21,145 nt of DNA from assembly GCA_020440745.1 (NCBI GenBank), contig JAGRNM010000002.1, forward strand, positions 1 to 21,145, given 5' to 3'. Every line of letters begins with the position of its first letter. The first letter of the stretch is position 1. The DNA comes from Deltaproteobacteria bacterium (lineage in GTDB: Bacteria > UBA10199 > DSSB01). The notes under the pieces are model-generated. The model made no database searches. It was given only the letters and a program-made list of their open reading frames with translations, and was not told the DNA's origin. The translations under genes were made by a program, and so were the position numbers. Positions 7,728 to 15,851 of the stretch are shown in pieces.

Positions 7728-10700
7728 ATGGCCCCTCCCAATGAGATAAAACCTAAGTTAGGGAATTTTGGTCTTTGTCTGCCTTCTTCTGAACCAACAG
7801 AAGAAGGTGATTTTAAGTCTTTGGAAGTTTCCCCGCCTGCTTGGCAACCCTATCTTCCCGATGGGCTTAGTCAGGAGGATCTTTACTTGCCCCAAGAACA
7901 GGCTTGCGTTTGGCCTGAGGCCCCAGCTTTAGCTTGGAAAGGTTTGGGAAATTTTGGAGAAAGTCCCTTGTCCTTTTCTCCTAATGTGTGGACCTCTGTT
8001 TCTTTAGAAGCTCTTTCTTCAGGAGAAGACGAGGAGGCCTCGGCCTCTATGGCAGCCCAGTCTGCTGGCTTTTTGCCTAGCTTTTTGGTTCCGCTTGGTT
8101 ACGCTCTTTATCGCTTTTATCGTCATAAAGAAGCGGGGGATTATCGTTTAGAAATTTATTCTCCTAATCAAGAACGCCTGTATGTGGTCCACTTTAAAGG
8201 CTCGACCAAGGGACTTGAGGCTGTGGGTGTCAGAGAACTAGACTCAAACCGTGAGGATACCAGAACCACGCTTTATGCAAAGGGCTTGGCTACCAAAAAA
8301 GTGCGAATTTGGTCAGAGGATGGTTCGGTTTATTTTTCCTTTCAATTGGCCATGGGGGGACAAGGTTACGTTTTACTTAATTCCGAGGGAGGGGCTATGT
8401 CTGTCAATCCCAGGCATAGGCCAGCCACTAGCGTAGTCTCAGTAGATTCTTCTCCTCGATGGCAAAGCGATCATTACCAACATGAGTATGAACTCTTATT
8501 AAATAATGGAGAAATCTTAAGCATCCTTTATACCACCCAGGATCAGGGAGCTTGGGAAATATTGGAAGTGGAAGTGGGTCATTATGACCTCCAGGGCCAA
8601 TGGCTAGCCCGTCCTCAGGAGGAGGTAGCCTGGTTGGATCAAGAGGGCGCTCTTTGGGTTTGGACTCCTGATTATGGTATCAGCGCAAACAAAGAGAGGC
8701 ACTCCAGAGCTGAGGCAGGAGCCAGTCCTTTGTTTTTAGGACGGCAGTCTTACTTCTATGATTTTTATTTTGCTAATGAAGCTCCCTTTATTTTTTCAAG
8801 GCACGCTTTTATGGAGCTTTGGGATCCCCACCTTTTGTCTTTGGACTCAAGTCACCTTTATGCCTTGGACTCGGAGGGTTGGAGAAGTTATCGATCTAGC
8901 CAAGAGCATGTAGAAATTGACATGGACAGTGAGGGTCATCTGGGAGGAATAAGGCTTTCTGCTAATCCTGTTATTTATGAACTTGTAGAGCAAGAGAGTG
9001 GTTTATTAGTGGTTTTTGGTGGAGAGTATCAGGGAGTTTTGTGGGAGCTTAGGGCGGGAGAGCAGGGTTTGGAAATTATTGAATACAATGACCCAAGCTT
9101 ACGCCGGTGGTTGCAATTAGAAAACTCTCGTTTAGGTTTTGAAGATAGTAACCTCGAAGTGGCCTTAAGGGCTAGTTTTTCGGATCCCGCTAAAATGGAG
9201 GCGATAGGACCGGCTTTGGCTAGACAAGTGCGAGACCAACACTTACAGCCATTTTTGCGATTGATTAATCCTTTTCAAGAAGTAGACCCTGGCTTCTTAC
9301 ATGAGGTGCTTTACGGAGTTTCGCTTCCAGATCTATCGACCACCTCTTTAATACATTCTGGTAATCAAAGCTTAAAAGCTCCCTTAGCGGCTAATTTGCA
9401 GAGTTTAATATCTTTGCCCCTGGGGGGGAACGCCTTAGCAGGCATTGCCCTAAACGCTTTGGTAGAAGGCTATATAGAACCGCAAGAATTAAGAGGCCTT
9501 TTAGCCGATTGGCCGTCTAGACCAGAACTCCATCATCTATTAGATTTGGGCTTTGCGTTGGAGCAACATTTAGCCCAAGAAGCGACGGCTTCTCAAGAGC
9601 GTCCACTTTTTATTTTTGATTGGACCCACCAGTTAAGAAGCGAGTTAAATAGCTTAACCGCTCGTCTGGCTCTTGCTTTGGACACTTCTTATGGACCACC
9701 CAATGTGCAAGCCCTATACGATCAGTTGGGAGTCACTAATAACAATTTAACTGCCCAGGACCTAGCCCTTCGTTTAATGGTGGCCGAGCGGCTTTATCGT
9801 CTTTCGGAAGAAGAAAATTTAAGGCCCTGGGCGCAAGACGCTTTGGACGCTTTAATTGCGACCGAGGATTTAGTAGAAGACGATTGGAAAGAACTTTTAC
9901 GCCTTTTACCGGACCCTCATTTGCCTGGCCTTACAGAGCGTTCTGCTCCAGATAGGTTTTATGGATTTTTTGGTTATTTAGACTTTTTACCAGCAAAAAG
10001 TCTTTGGCCCAGCCTAGAGGGGTTTTTAACAGCTAGACAATTTAATGTGGAAGAACGTGGTTATTCTCGCCAAGCTTTGGAGCAGGCTAGACCATGGTCC
10101 CAGCAAGGGGAAGTTTGGCGAGCGGGCAACTTTAGTTTAAGTATAGTCAATGCCCAAGGTCTACCTGCTTTGACTTGGACAAGAGAGTCAGGTGAAGTTG
10201 TGCAATTACCTTTAGAAAGAATCCGACGAGGTTCTTTAAATGTGATGTATCTTTCTTCTACCCATGAGAGAGTGGGCCGTATCCTCTTGGTTCAATGGGG
10301 TTCCTTAGTCTTTGCTTTAAATAGTCCTAGTCAACTACAAGACCTTGCCCAACTCCACCAGGCGGGATCCATGGTAGAAGCCTATCCCCTTTTGCCTGAA
10401 AGGCTTTCTACTATAGAAAGACGCCAAGCGATTCGCTTACGCTTAGAGGCCTTAAGGCCTATGGGTCTTTTACCAAATGAAGAAAACGCCTTAGAAAATT
10501 TAGGGACGTTCTTTTTTGAAGAAGAAAGTAGGCTTAGGCTCTATGGCTTGCTTTTGGACATTGCAGGGATGAGGAATGAAGATGCTTATGAAACACAGGC
10601 CGCCGTCGCAGCTAGAAGTTTAATACAATCTATTGCAGTAGGAGAGATTAGAGATCCGAGACACCTAGAGGTTCTCTTAGAAGAAGATTGGACCCAGATA

Positions 10701-11225
10701 CCCAGAGAGACACTAGGGGACCAACTGGATACCGAAATCCACCATCGTTTAACCCAAGCTTTGTATAATGGCATGGTCCAGGCTCCGGTAGATGATGGGG
10801 AATTTTTAGCTGTCTTAGAAGAACTAGCCGAAGCTTCTCACGCTCCTAGCAGTGAGTATTTGGAAAACACTTTAGAGCGTGAAGATAGAGTCCGATTTTA
10901 TCGAAGCGAAGCATGGCCTACTTGGCGTAGAGACCTAGAGTCTATTGAACAATCAAGGGCAAGAAGTAACTTAAGTCGAAGTGACTTTGATCGTGAGTTA
11001 AGGGCCTTAGTCAGAGATCAACTTCATCCGGAGGGTCCTCGCCGTCGTTCAGAAGAAGAACTAGACTTAAACTTTGCCCAAGCGCTTGAAGCTAGAGTGA
11101 TTCAAGAAGAGCGTAGGCTTGTAGAAGAAAGACGGCGCTTACAGGCAGAAGCTCGTGCTAAAAGAGAGGAAGCGCGCAAGGAGCGCAAAGCTCAACTAGA
11201 GCGACTTGAAGGAAAGAAGAAGTAA
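7728..11225 (+). CDS. Giant paralog A: unrecognised 1165-residue protein with one N-terminal hydrophobic segment
   Basis: I do not recognise this protein. Residues 1-110 are acidic and rich in Pro, Ser and Trp, and contain the only two Cys residues (17 and 60). A hydrophobic segment at 112-131 could span the membrane. Beta-rich stretches follow, including H-E-Y-E-L-L-L-N-N-G-E (252-262) and G-V-L-W-E-L (436-441). Residues 475-735 are helical. A beta module (795-870, L-N-S-P at 864) leads to the helical C-terminal module with R-R-Q-A-I-R-L-R-L (898-906), T-F-F-F (927-930), Q-A-P then F-L (1018-1027) and P-T-W-R-R-D-L (1064-1070). The last 60 residues are a highly charged helix ending G-K-K-K. 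The protein is collinear with the 1196-residue neighbour over nearly its full length. The ribosome site is weak (GAG nine bases upstream). The gene is the first of five sharing a promoter element. Anchoring in the membrane is an inference. Confidence 0.85.
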   Translation: MAPPNEIKPKLGNFGLCLPSSEPTEEGDFKSLEVSPPAWQPYLPDGLSQEDLYLPQEQACVWPEAPALAWKGLGNFGESPLSFSPNVWTSVSLEALSSGEDEEASASMAAQSAGFLPSFLVPLGYALYRFYRHKEAGDYRLEIYSPNQERLYVVHFKGSTKGLEAVGVRELDSNREDTRTTLYAKGLATKKVRIWSEDGSVYFSFQLAMGGQGYVLLNSEGGAMSVNPRHRPATSVVSVDSSPRWQSDHYQHEYELLLNNGEILSILYTTQDQGAWEILEVEVGHYDLQGQWLARPQEEVAWLDQEGALWVWTPDYGISANKERHSRAEAGASPLFLGRQSYFYDFYFANEAPFIFSRHAFMELWDPHLLSLDSSHLYALDSEGWRSYRSSQEHVEIDMDSEGHLGGIRLSANPVIYELVEQESGLLVVFGGEYQGVLWELRAGEQGLEIIEYNDPSLRRWLQLENSRLGFEDSNLEVALRASFSDPAKMEAIGPALARQVRDQHLQPFLRLINPFQEVDPGFLHEVLYGVSLPDLSTTSLIHSGNQSLKAPLAANLQSLISLPLGGNALAGIALNALVEGYIEPQELRGLLADWPSRPELHHLLDLGFALEQHLAQEATASQERPLFIFDWTHQLRSELNSLTARLALALDTSYGPPNVQALYDQLGVTNNNLTAQDLALRLMVAERLYRLSEEENLRPWAQDALDALIATEDLVEDDWKELLRLLPDPHLPGLTERSAPDRFYGFFGYLDFLPAKSLWPSLEGFLTARQFNVEERGYSRQALEQARPWSQQGEVWRAGNFSLSIVNAQGLPALTWTRESGEVVQLPLERIRRGSLNVMYLSSTHERVGRILLVQWGSLVFALNSPSQLQDLAQLHQAGSMVEAYPLLPERLSTIERRQAIRLRLEALRPMGLLPNEENALENLGTFFFEEESRLRLYGLLLDIAGMRNEDAYETQAAVAARSLIQSIAVGEIRDPRHLEVLLEEDWTQIPRETLGDQLDTEIHHRLTQALYNGMVQAPVDDGEFLAVLEELAEASHAPSSEYLENTLEREDRVRFYRSEAWPTWRRDLESIEQSRARSNLSRSDFDRELRALVRDQLHPEGPRRRSEEELDLNFAQALEARVIQEERRLVEERRRLQAEARAKREEARKERKAQLERLEGKKK

Positions 11226-11245
11226 CCCCCAGCTAAAAACTCTAG

Positions 11246-11271
11246 CAACTTCAAGGATTAGGGACCGATGA
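11246..11271 (+). promoter_or_regulatory. Shared island promoter element, copy 2 (1196-residue gene)
   Basis: CAACTT (11246-11251), 13 bases, then CCGATGA (11265-11271), ending 23 bases before the ATG at 11295. It lies inside the 69-base gap after the 1165-residue gene, so the second giant gene can be transcribed on its own even though the two are close. Confidence 0.7.
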
Positions 11272-11294
11272 GTAAAAATACTTAGGTTTTTATC

Positions 11295-14200
11295 ATGCCG
11301 ATCCCTAGTTTTTCAAAAAAGTTTTCTAATTTTGGGAAAGTCTTAGAACTTGTTATTCCTGCTAATGAGCCGGAGGTTTTTCCCTCTTGTGAGGAATCTC
11401 TTACCTCGGATTCCTATGATTTGGCCCTCTCAAATTCTTGGACGGCCTTGACACCAGCTCCTTTGGCTTCCTCTTTATGGATCAATGCCTCTACTAGTGC
11501 TTTGGCCTCGGTGAGCGCTTCTTCTTCGGGACGGGATTTGGAGGTACAAAGTGCCTTTGTACCTGTAGCTATTACCGGACTTTTGCAGGCTGGGGTTTCC
11601 ACTTTAGCTTTTTATTGGTTTTCTAGAGGAAAAGAAGAGGGTGAAGTCACCTTGCACCTGCAAACAGTTTCGCAAGCGCCCTCTCCTTCCTACGAAATTC
11701 ACCTTCAGCCAGACGGGCAAGAAGCTTGGCAAATTATTCAGGTGGAAGCGCACTCCGAGCGCCATGGTACCCTAGAAACCAGTTGGGCTGCTTTAGAATT
11801 AGTAGAAGGTGGTCAGCCTGGACTTTATCAAATCACAAGACAAGGTCCCAATGAACGGGTGGTTGAGTTTCAGCTAAGCTTAGGCCAGGGGGAAGCGGGA
11901 GAAGTTGTTCTTTTAGACGGAGCCGCTCAAGCAAGCTCTCAGCCTTTGGCCAAGCCTGCTGTGACTGCCAGAAGAGTGGTGGCTGTAGAACGTAGGGTGG
12001 TAGGGACAGTCCCTCCTAAACACCCGGCTTATGATTCTGGTAAAATTATTCATCACGAGATACTCCTTAACAACGGCGATTTTATCCGTGTGAGGACTCA
12101 GATGTATGGTAAAATAGACGAGGTGTTGGGCGTAGAGGTTTATACCTTGGACGAGGGGGGACGTTATCAACCGGTAGCTGAGCATGGCTTTGTGGTGAGA
12201 CACTTAGCCGGAGGCCTATTGCAGGTGGCTACCCAAGATTATCGGCTTAATATTCCTAGGGATCACCCCTCAAGGGATTACGTTCGTAGTCCTTTTGCTA
12301 GGGATCCTAAGGATTACGATCTATCTTCTAAGATCCCTCTAGAAGTAAGAAGCGCTTTAAGGAGGCAGGCTAGAGCAGAAGAAGAAAGAAACGAGCGTCT
12401 TAGGGAGATTTTGATTAATTTTATGGGTCATCGTCCTGACTTGGCTCCTTTATTTGACGAAAGACTATCTGGGCTAGAGTTAGAGAAAAAAACGATAGGC
12501 TTGGATCCTTCTTACGAAAATCGAGCCGAGGGGATTGTGATTGAAATGAACCCTGACACAGGGACTCCTCTCTTGGTTCATGTAGGGGAGGATGAGACAA
12601 CTCAGTTTACGTATCGGGCCGAACCATCGGAGTACTCTCCTAAAATAGGCACGGGAGTGGCGGAGATTTATGTATTTTTTCAACAGCCTTTCCAAGGAGT
12701 TTGGCACCTTGATTGGCGTTATGGCCACTTAAAGGTGAAAGAACTCACAACTCCCGCCTATCGGCTTTGGCATAGTTTAGAGCATGGCTTACTCCTAGAG
12801 GCTCAACCTGCCTTAGGCTCTGGCATGGACTTAGGTCAGTTAAGAGAGCGTCTTCAGGCAGAAATCTCTCTTTTGTCTCCTGAGGCTAGAGAGACTTTAA
12901 CAAATCAGATCTTTGCCGACCACCTTGAGCCCTTTGCCAATTTAGGTTTGGGAGATGATGCTCAGACTTTAGCTAAGTTACACCTAGCCTTATTTGGAAG
13001 TGAGGCCATTGACTTAGAAGTCTTACCCGAAAGTTTGGAGGCTTTGGCTTATGGGCCTGAGGAAACACCTCTTCATGAAGAGCTTAAGGAGCTAATAAGA
13101 CTTCCCCATGGTGCGGGTCTGGTCAAACTTCTATTGGCTGGTTTAATAGAAGAACATTGGACAGCAGAAGACTTAAGAAGTTTTTTTAAGGCTGTGCCTA
13201 CTTCCATTCATTATTCTTCCCAACACCGTTTATTTGACTTGGCTGGGTCTTTAATCGCTGACTTATATACTCGCGAGCTAGAGTCGGGCTTTGACTTTCC
13301 TGCCTGGGCCGAGAGCTTAGGCTTTAGTTGGGAGACTTTTTTTGAAGGAGAAATGGAAAGGATCTTATCCGACCCTTACCTTGAGAGGCTTTTACCCGAG
13401 GACAGCCAAGCTTTAGAAAATATTAGGGCCAATCTAAGGCAAGGAGACTTAGACCAACAAAGAGATGTTTTATACTTTTTACTGCGTAGCCAAGAGGACT
13501 GGGCCAGGTTAGAGACTTATCATCCTTGGTTAAGGGATGTGTTTGGGGTTTTGGCCAGTCAGGTATGGGCAGAAGAAGAATTAGCTCAGGCCTTGCCAAG
13601 GGGCGAGGACTGGAGGCCCCATCAAACCCCAACTCAAAGCTTTAAGAACTTCTTTAGTGCTTTAGGGGTCTTTCCTGTCCATGGTTGGAGATCTACCCTA
13701 GCCCAAGCCTTAGAAGTTTTTAATGATCCTTTAATCCAGCCAACTTTACTAGACAACTTAAGCCAGGCTCATGTTTGGACTTTAGATCCTCAACAAGAGC
13801 AAACTTGGTTCTATGATAGTATGGAGCTTAGGCTAGGTGAGATCCCTACTTTAGAGGTCGAGGGTGAGGTCTACACCTTAGATGTGGTAGAAAGACAGAT
13901 GGAGGGAGAAGTATTAAGAGTCCTTCGCCCCAGCGAAGGCCCTTTGAGGGCCATGGTCCTAGTGGAATGGGATGGCCAAGTATTTTGTGCCAATGCTACT
14001 GATAGTTTAGAACTCATTCTAGGAGCGGCGGGAGAGCTTAGTCTTCTTCCTGTTGGGCTTTCTGATAGAGAGCGTCAAATAGCCCTAAGGGCTAGACTCC
14101 ATGCTTTAGAAGGAAGGGGTTTAGACCTTCAAGAGGGTCACTTAGAAAACTTAGCCCAAGCCTTTTTTGAGGATCCCATAGGTCTTGAACGTTATGAGAC

Positions 14201-14885
14201 TTTAGTAAACTTCCTTAACTTAGTAGATTCTCCTCGTGCCAACGAAAGAGCCTTGGCTGCTAGTGCCTATCGTATAATCGAGGCCACGCTTCGTGGAGAA
14301 CTACAAGACTGGGCCTACTTTGACTTTATGCAAGCTTGGGGAGTTTTACCTCCTAGCTCTGATTGGTTAGCTCGTTTGGACCGTGCTCTCTTACAGGCTA
14401 GGGATGGAGCTCCTTTTAATGACGAGGGATTTTTAGAAACACTCCAGCGTCTGCGTTTAGCGGTAGAAGGAGACTTTTCTTCAGAGATGGACGCCGAACA
14501 GCGGGAGAGGCTTTCCCAATTAAGAAACGGTCGAGACTACTTGGAGTATCTTTTACAAGAGTCTAGCTTGCGTCACTATGAGTCGGGAACCCTTCCTACC
14601 TGGCGGCAGCACTTAAGCGCTGTTTTGGATCGGGCAGAAGTTTTAAGTCCTGAAGAGGCAGCTCGTTATCTAGAATTATTAATCGGTAATTCTCTAGAGT
14701 GGGATCACGATCATGCGGGGGCCCTTCCTAGCTTGGAACAAAGCTTTTTAGACTTAGTCCAGGCTAGAGAAAGACTTGATCAGGAAGATCTAGGAAGAGC
14801 CGAGGCCATACGTCGTGAGCTAAGAGGGCGTTTGCGTGAAGACCGCCCCTCAAGGGGCTCCCTCAGGCGCGAGTTTAGACGTTGA
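11295..14885 (+). CDS. Giant paralog B: unrecognised 1196-residue protein with one N-terminal hydrophobic segment
   Basis: I do not recognise this protein; it is a clear paralog of the 1165-residue protein. Both have an N-F-G motif near the start, Q-S-A before the hydrophobic segment (87-109 here), H-H-E-I-L-L-N-N-G-D at 253-262 and G-V-W-H-L at 468-472. They also share A-D-H-L-E-P-F (541-547, matching D-Q-H-L-Q-P-F), a helical block to about 770, N-F-F-S-A-L-G (785-791), E-R-Q-I-A-L-R-A-R-L (926-935), N-L-A-Q-A-F-F (952-958), G-A-P-F-N-D-E-G-F-L (1038-1047) and P-T-W-R-Q-H-L (1101-1107). The tail is Arg-rich and ends R-R-E-F-R-R. Only two Cys occur (32 and 898). The gap of about 110 residues near 340-410, before the second beta stretch, contains a charged helix. 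The ribosome site is weak (AGG nine bases upstream). The gene has its own copy of the shared promoter element and ends in TGA. Confidence 0.85.
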   Translation: MPIPSFSKKFSNFGKVLELVIPANEPEVFPSCEESLTSDSYDLALSNSWTALTPAPLASSLWINASTSALASVSASSSGRDLEVQSAFVPVAITGLLQAGVSTLAFYWFSRGKEEGEVTLHLQTVSQAPSPSYEIHLQPDGQEAWQIIQVEAHSERHGTLETSWAALELVEGGQPGLYQITRQGPNERVVEFQLSLGQGEAGEVVLLDGAAQASSQPLAKPAVTARRVVAVERRVVGTVPPKHPAYDSGKIIHHEILLNNGDFIRVRTQMYGKIDEVLGVEVYTLDEGGRYQPVAEHGFVVRHLAGGLLQVATQDYRLNIPRDHPSRDYVRSPFARDPKDYDLSSKIPLEVRSALRRQARAEEERNERLREILINFMGHRPDLAPLFDERLSGLELEKKTIGLDPSYENRAEGIVIEMNPDTGTPLLVHVGEDETTQFTYRAEPSEYSPKIGTGVAEIYVFFQQPFQGVWHLDWRYGHLKVKELTTPAYRLWHSLEHGLLLEAQPALGSGMDLGQLRERLQAEISLLSPEARETLTNQIFADHLEPFANLGLGDDAQTLAKLHLALFGSEAIDLEVLPESLEALAYGPEETPLHEELKELIRLPHGAGLVKLLLAGLIEEHWTAEDLRSFFKAVPTSIHYSSQHRLFDLAGSLIADLYTRELESGFDFPAWAESLGFSWETFFEGEMERILSDPYLERLLPEDSQALENIRANLRQGDLDQQRDVLYFLLRSQEDWARLETYHPWLRDVFGVLASQVWAEEELAQALPRGEDWRPHQTPTQSFKNFFSALGVFPVHGWRSTLAQALEVFNDPLIQPTLLDNLSQAHVWTLDPQQEQTWFYDSMELRLGEIPTLEVEGEVYTLDVVERQMEGEVLRVLRPSEGPLRAMVLVEWDGQVFCANATDSLELILGAAGELSLLPVGLSDRERQIALRARLHALEGRGLDLQEGHLENLAQAFFEDPIGLERYETLVNFLNLVDSPRANERALAASAYRIIEATLRGELQDWAYFDFMQAWGVLPPSSDWLARLDRALLQARDGAPFNDEGFLETLQRLRLAVEGDFSSEMDAEQRERLSQLRNGRDYLEYLLQESSLRHYESGTLPTWRQHLSAVLDRAEVLSPEEAARYLELLIGNSLEWDHDHAGALPSLEQSFLDLVQARERLDQEDLGRAEAIRRELRGRLREDRPSRGSLRREFRR

Positions 14886-14923
14886 GCTCTTTAATTAAAT
14901 AACAAAACTAATAACAAAATTAG

Positions 14924-14949
14924 CAACATCTTTTATGAGCTCTCGATAA
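14924..14949 (+). promoter_or_regulatory. Shared island promoter element, copy 3 (210-residue gene)
   Basis: CAACAT (14924-14929), 13 bases, then TCGATAA (14943-14949), ending 38 bases before the ATG at 14988. With the preceding base its -10 half reads CTCGATAA, six of eight matches to the GCCGATAA of E. coli FliA promoters. Confidence 0.65.
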
Positions 14950-14987
14950 GCCAATGAAATAAACTAAGTTTTTAAAGGGGGTTTTAA

Positions 14988-15620
14988 ATGGCGGATCCTA
15001 TTAGCGGCGGTAAGTGTGAATTGATTGTCCCTGAGCTTTTTTATGCCGGGGTTGAAACTATTAATCATGAAACAGTGCCTAACATTTGGGAGGGTGATGT
15101 TCCTGCATCTAATAAACTTCATAGAAAGGCTATTGATATCGCCCTTGCTGAGGTCGGAGTACCAGAGGATATCAAACTAGAAGAATGGCTTACGCTTGCG
15201 GCAAATGGAATGGATGATGAAGGACTAGAAGGGCAAGCCGAGCGTGTCCAAGCCAGGATTATCACAGGGGAAGATTTTAAAGCTAAGGCTGCACAATTAG
15301 TGAAAGATGGGAGGAGGCCTGAAGATAATCCTCTGATTAAATTTTTACGTAGCCCTGAGGTCTGCCAAGTAGCCCAGCAAAGGTTGGATCAAGCTGTGGA
15401 GCGTGTGCCAGAAATACAGGAGACCCTTAATGGCATTGAGAGAACCGGTGTTGCTTCGGTCTTTGTTGGTTTTTTAGGCGTCATTTATAGTATGGGATCA
15501 AGTGCAGAAGCTTCAAAGCTAAGGTTTTTTGGGAGCATGGCGGGTGGAGCGACACTGATTACCTTTACGGCTGTTATTTGGACTTTTGATAAAGAAATTA
15601 CGGAATGGATTAGAAACTAA
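14988..15620 (+). CDS. Unrecognised 210-residue protein with a C-terminal pair of membrane segments
   Basis: I do not recognise this protein. Residues 1-150 are soluble and acidic, with helices likely from residue 42 on. Two hydrophobic segments, about 154-170 and 179-200, are joined by a short polar loop (S-S-A-E-A-S-K), a hairpin that would place both ends on the same side. The short tail D-K-E-I-T-E-W-I-R-N follows. A single Cys lies near the start (C10), as in the other island genes, with one more at C125. There is no signal peptide. GGGGG six bases before the ATG is a fair ribosome site, the best in the island. The gene lies between giants B and C, has its own promoter element, and is closed by a hairpin terminator at 15746-15768. 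The place and shared control suggest a partner for the giants; this is inference. Confidence 0.82.
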   Translation: MADPISGGKCELIVPELFYAGVETINHETVPNIWEGDVPASNKLHRKAIDIALAEVGVPEDIKLEEWLTLAANGMDDEGLEGQAERVQARIITGEDFKAKAAQLVKDGRRPEDNPLIKFLRSPEVCQVAQQRLDQAVERVPEIQETLNGIERTGVASVFVGFLGVIYSMGSSAEASKLRFFGSMAGGATLITFTAVIWTFDKEITEWIRN

Positions 15621-15669
15621 AGCTTGAGTAGCCATTAAAGCTTTAAATCTTCTTTTTGCACTTGATTAG

Positions 15670-15683
15670 GAAGTCTTGACTTC
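15670..15683. repeat. Short perfect inverted repeat after the 210-residue gene
   Basis: GAAGTC-TT-GACTTC, a 14-base perfect inverted repeat 50 bases after the stop. No T-run follows. It may be an operator, a weak RNA hairpin, or chance. Confidence 0.3.
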
Positions 15684-15745
15684 AAGGGGCAATCCCATAT
15701 CAAAAAATAGAACTTTCCTGTTTTAATTAGGTAGCGTTCTTCACT

Positions 15746-15768
15746 CTTTGCTAGGAGCAAAGTTTTTT
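15746..15768 (+). terminator. Rho-independent terminator after the 210-residue gene
   Basis: CTTTGCT and AGCAAAG form a perfect 7-bp stem around AGG, followed at once by six Ts. It ends 18 bases before the next shared promoter element, so the 210- and 1002-residue genes form separate transcription units. Confidence 0.78.
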
Positions 15769-15786
15769 CTTTTAAAATAAAACTCA

Positions 15787-15812
15787 CAACTCTTCTTTTA
15801 ATATTCCGATGA
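15787..15812 (+). promoter_or_regulatory. Shared island promoter element, copy 4 (1002-residue gene)
   Basis: CAACTC (15787-15792), 13 bases, then CCGATGA (15806-15812), ending 39 bases before the ATG at 15852. TCTTAGGACC and TTAAAA follow, similar to the bases after copy 5. Confidence 0.7.
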
Positions 15813-15851
15813 TCTTAGGACCTCTTAAAAATTAAAGTAATTTTTTTTAAT

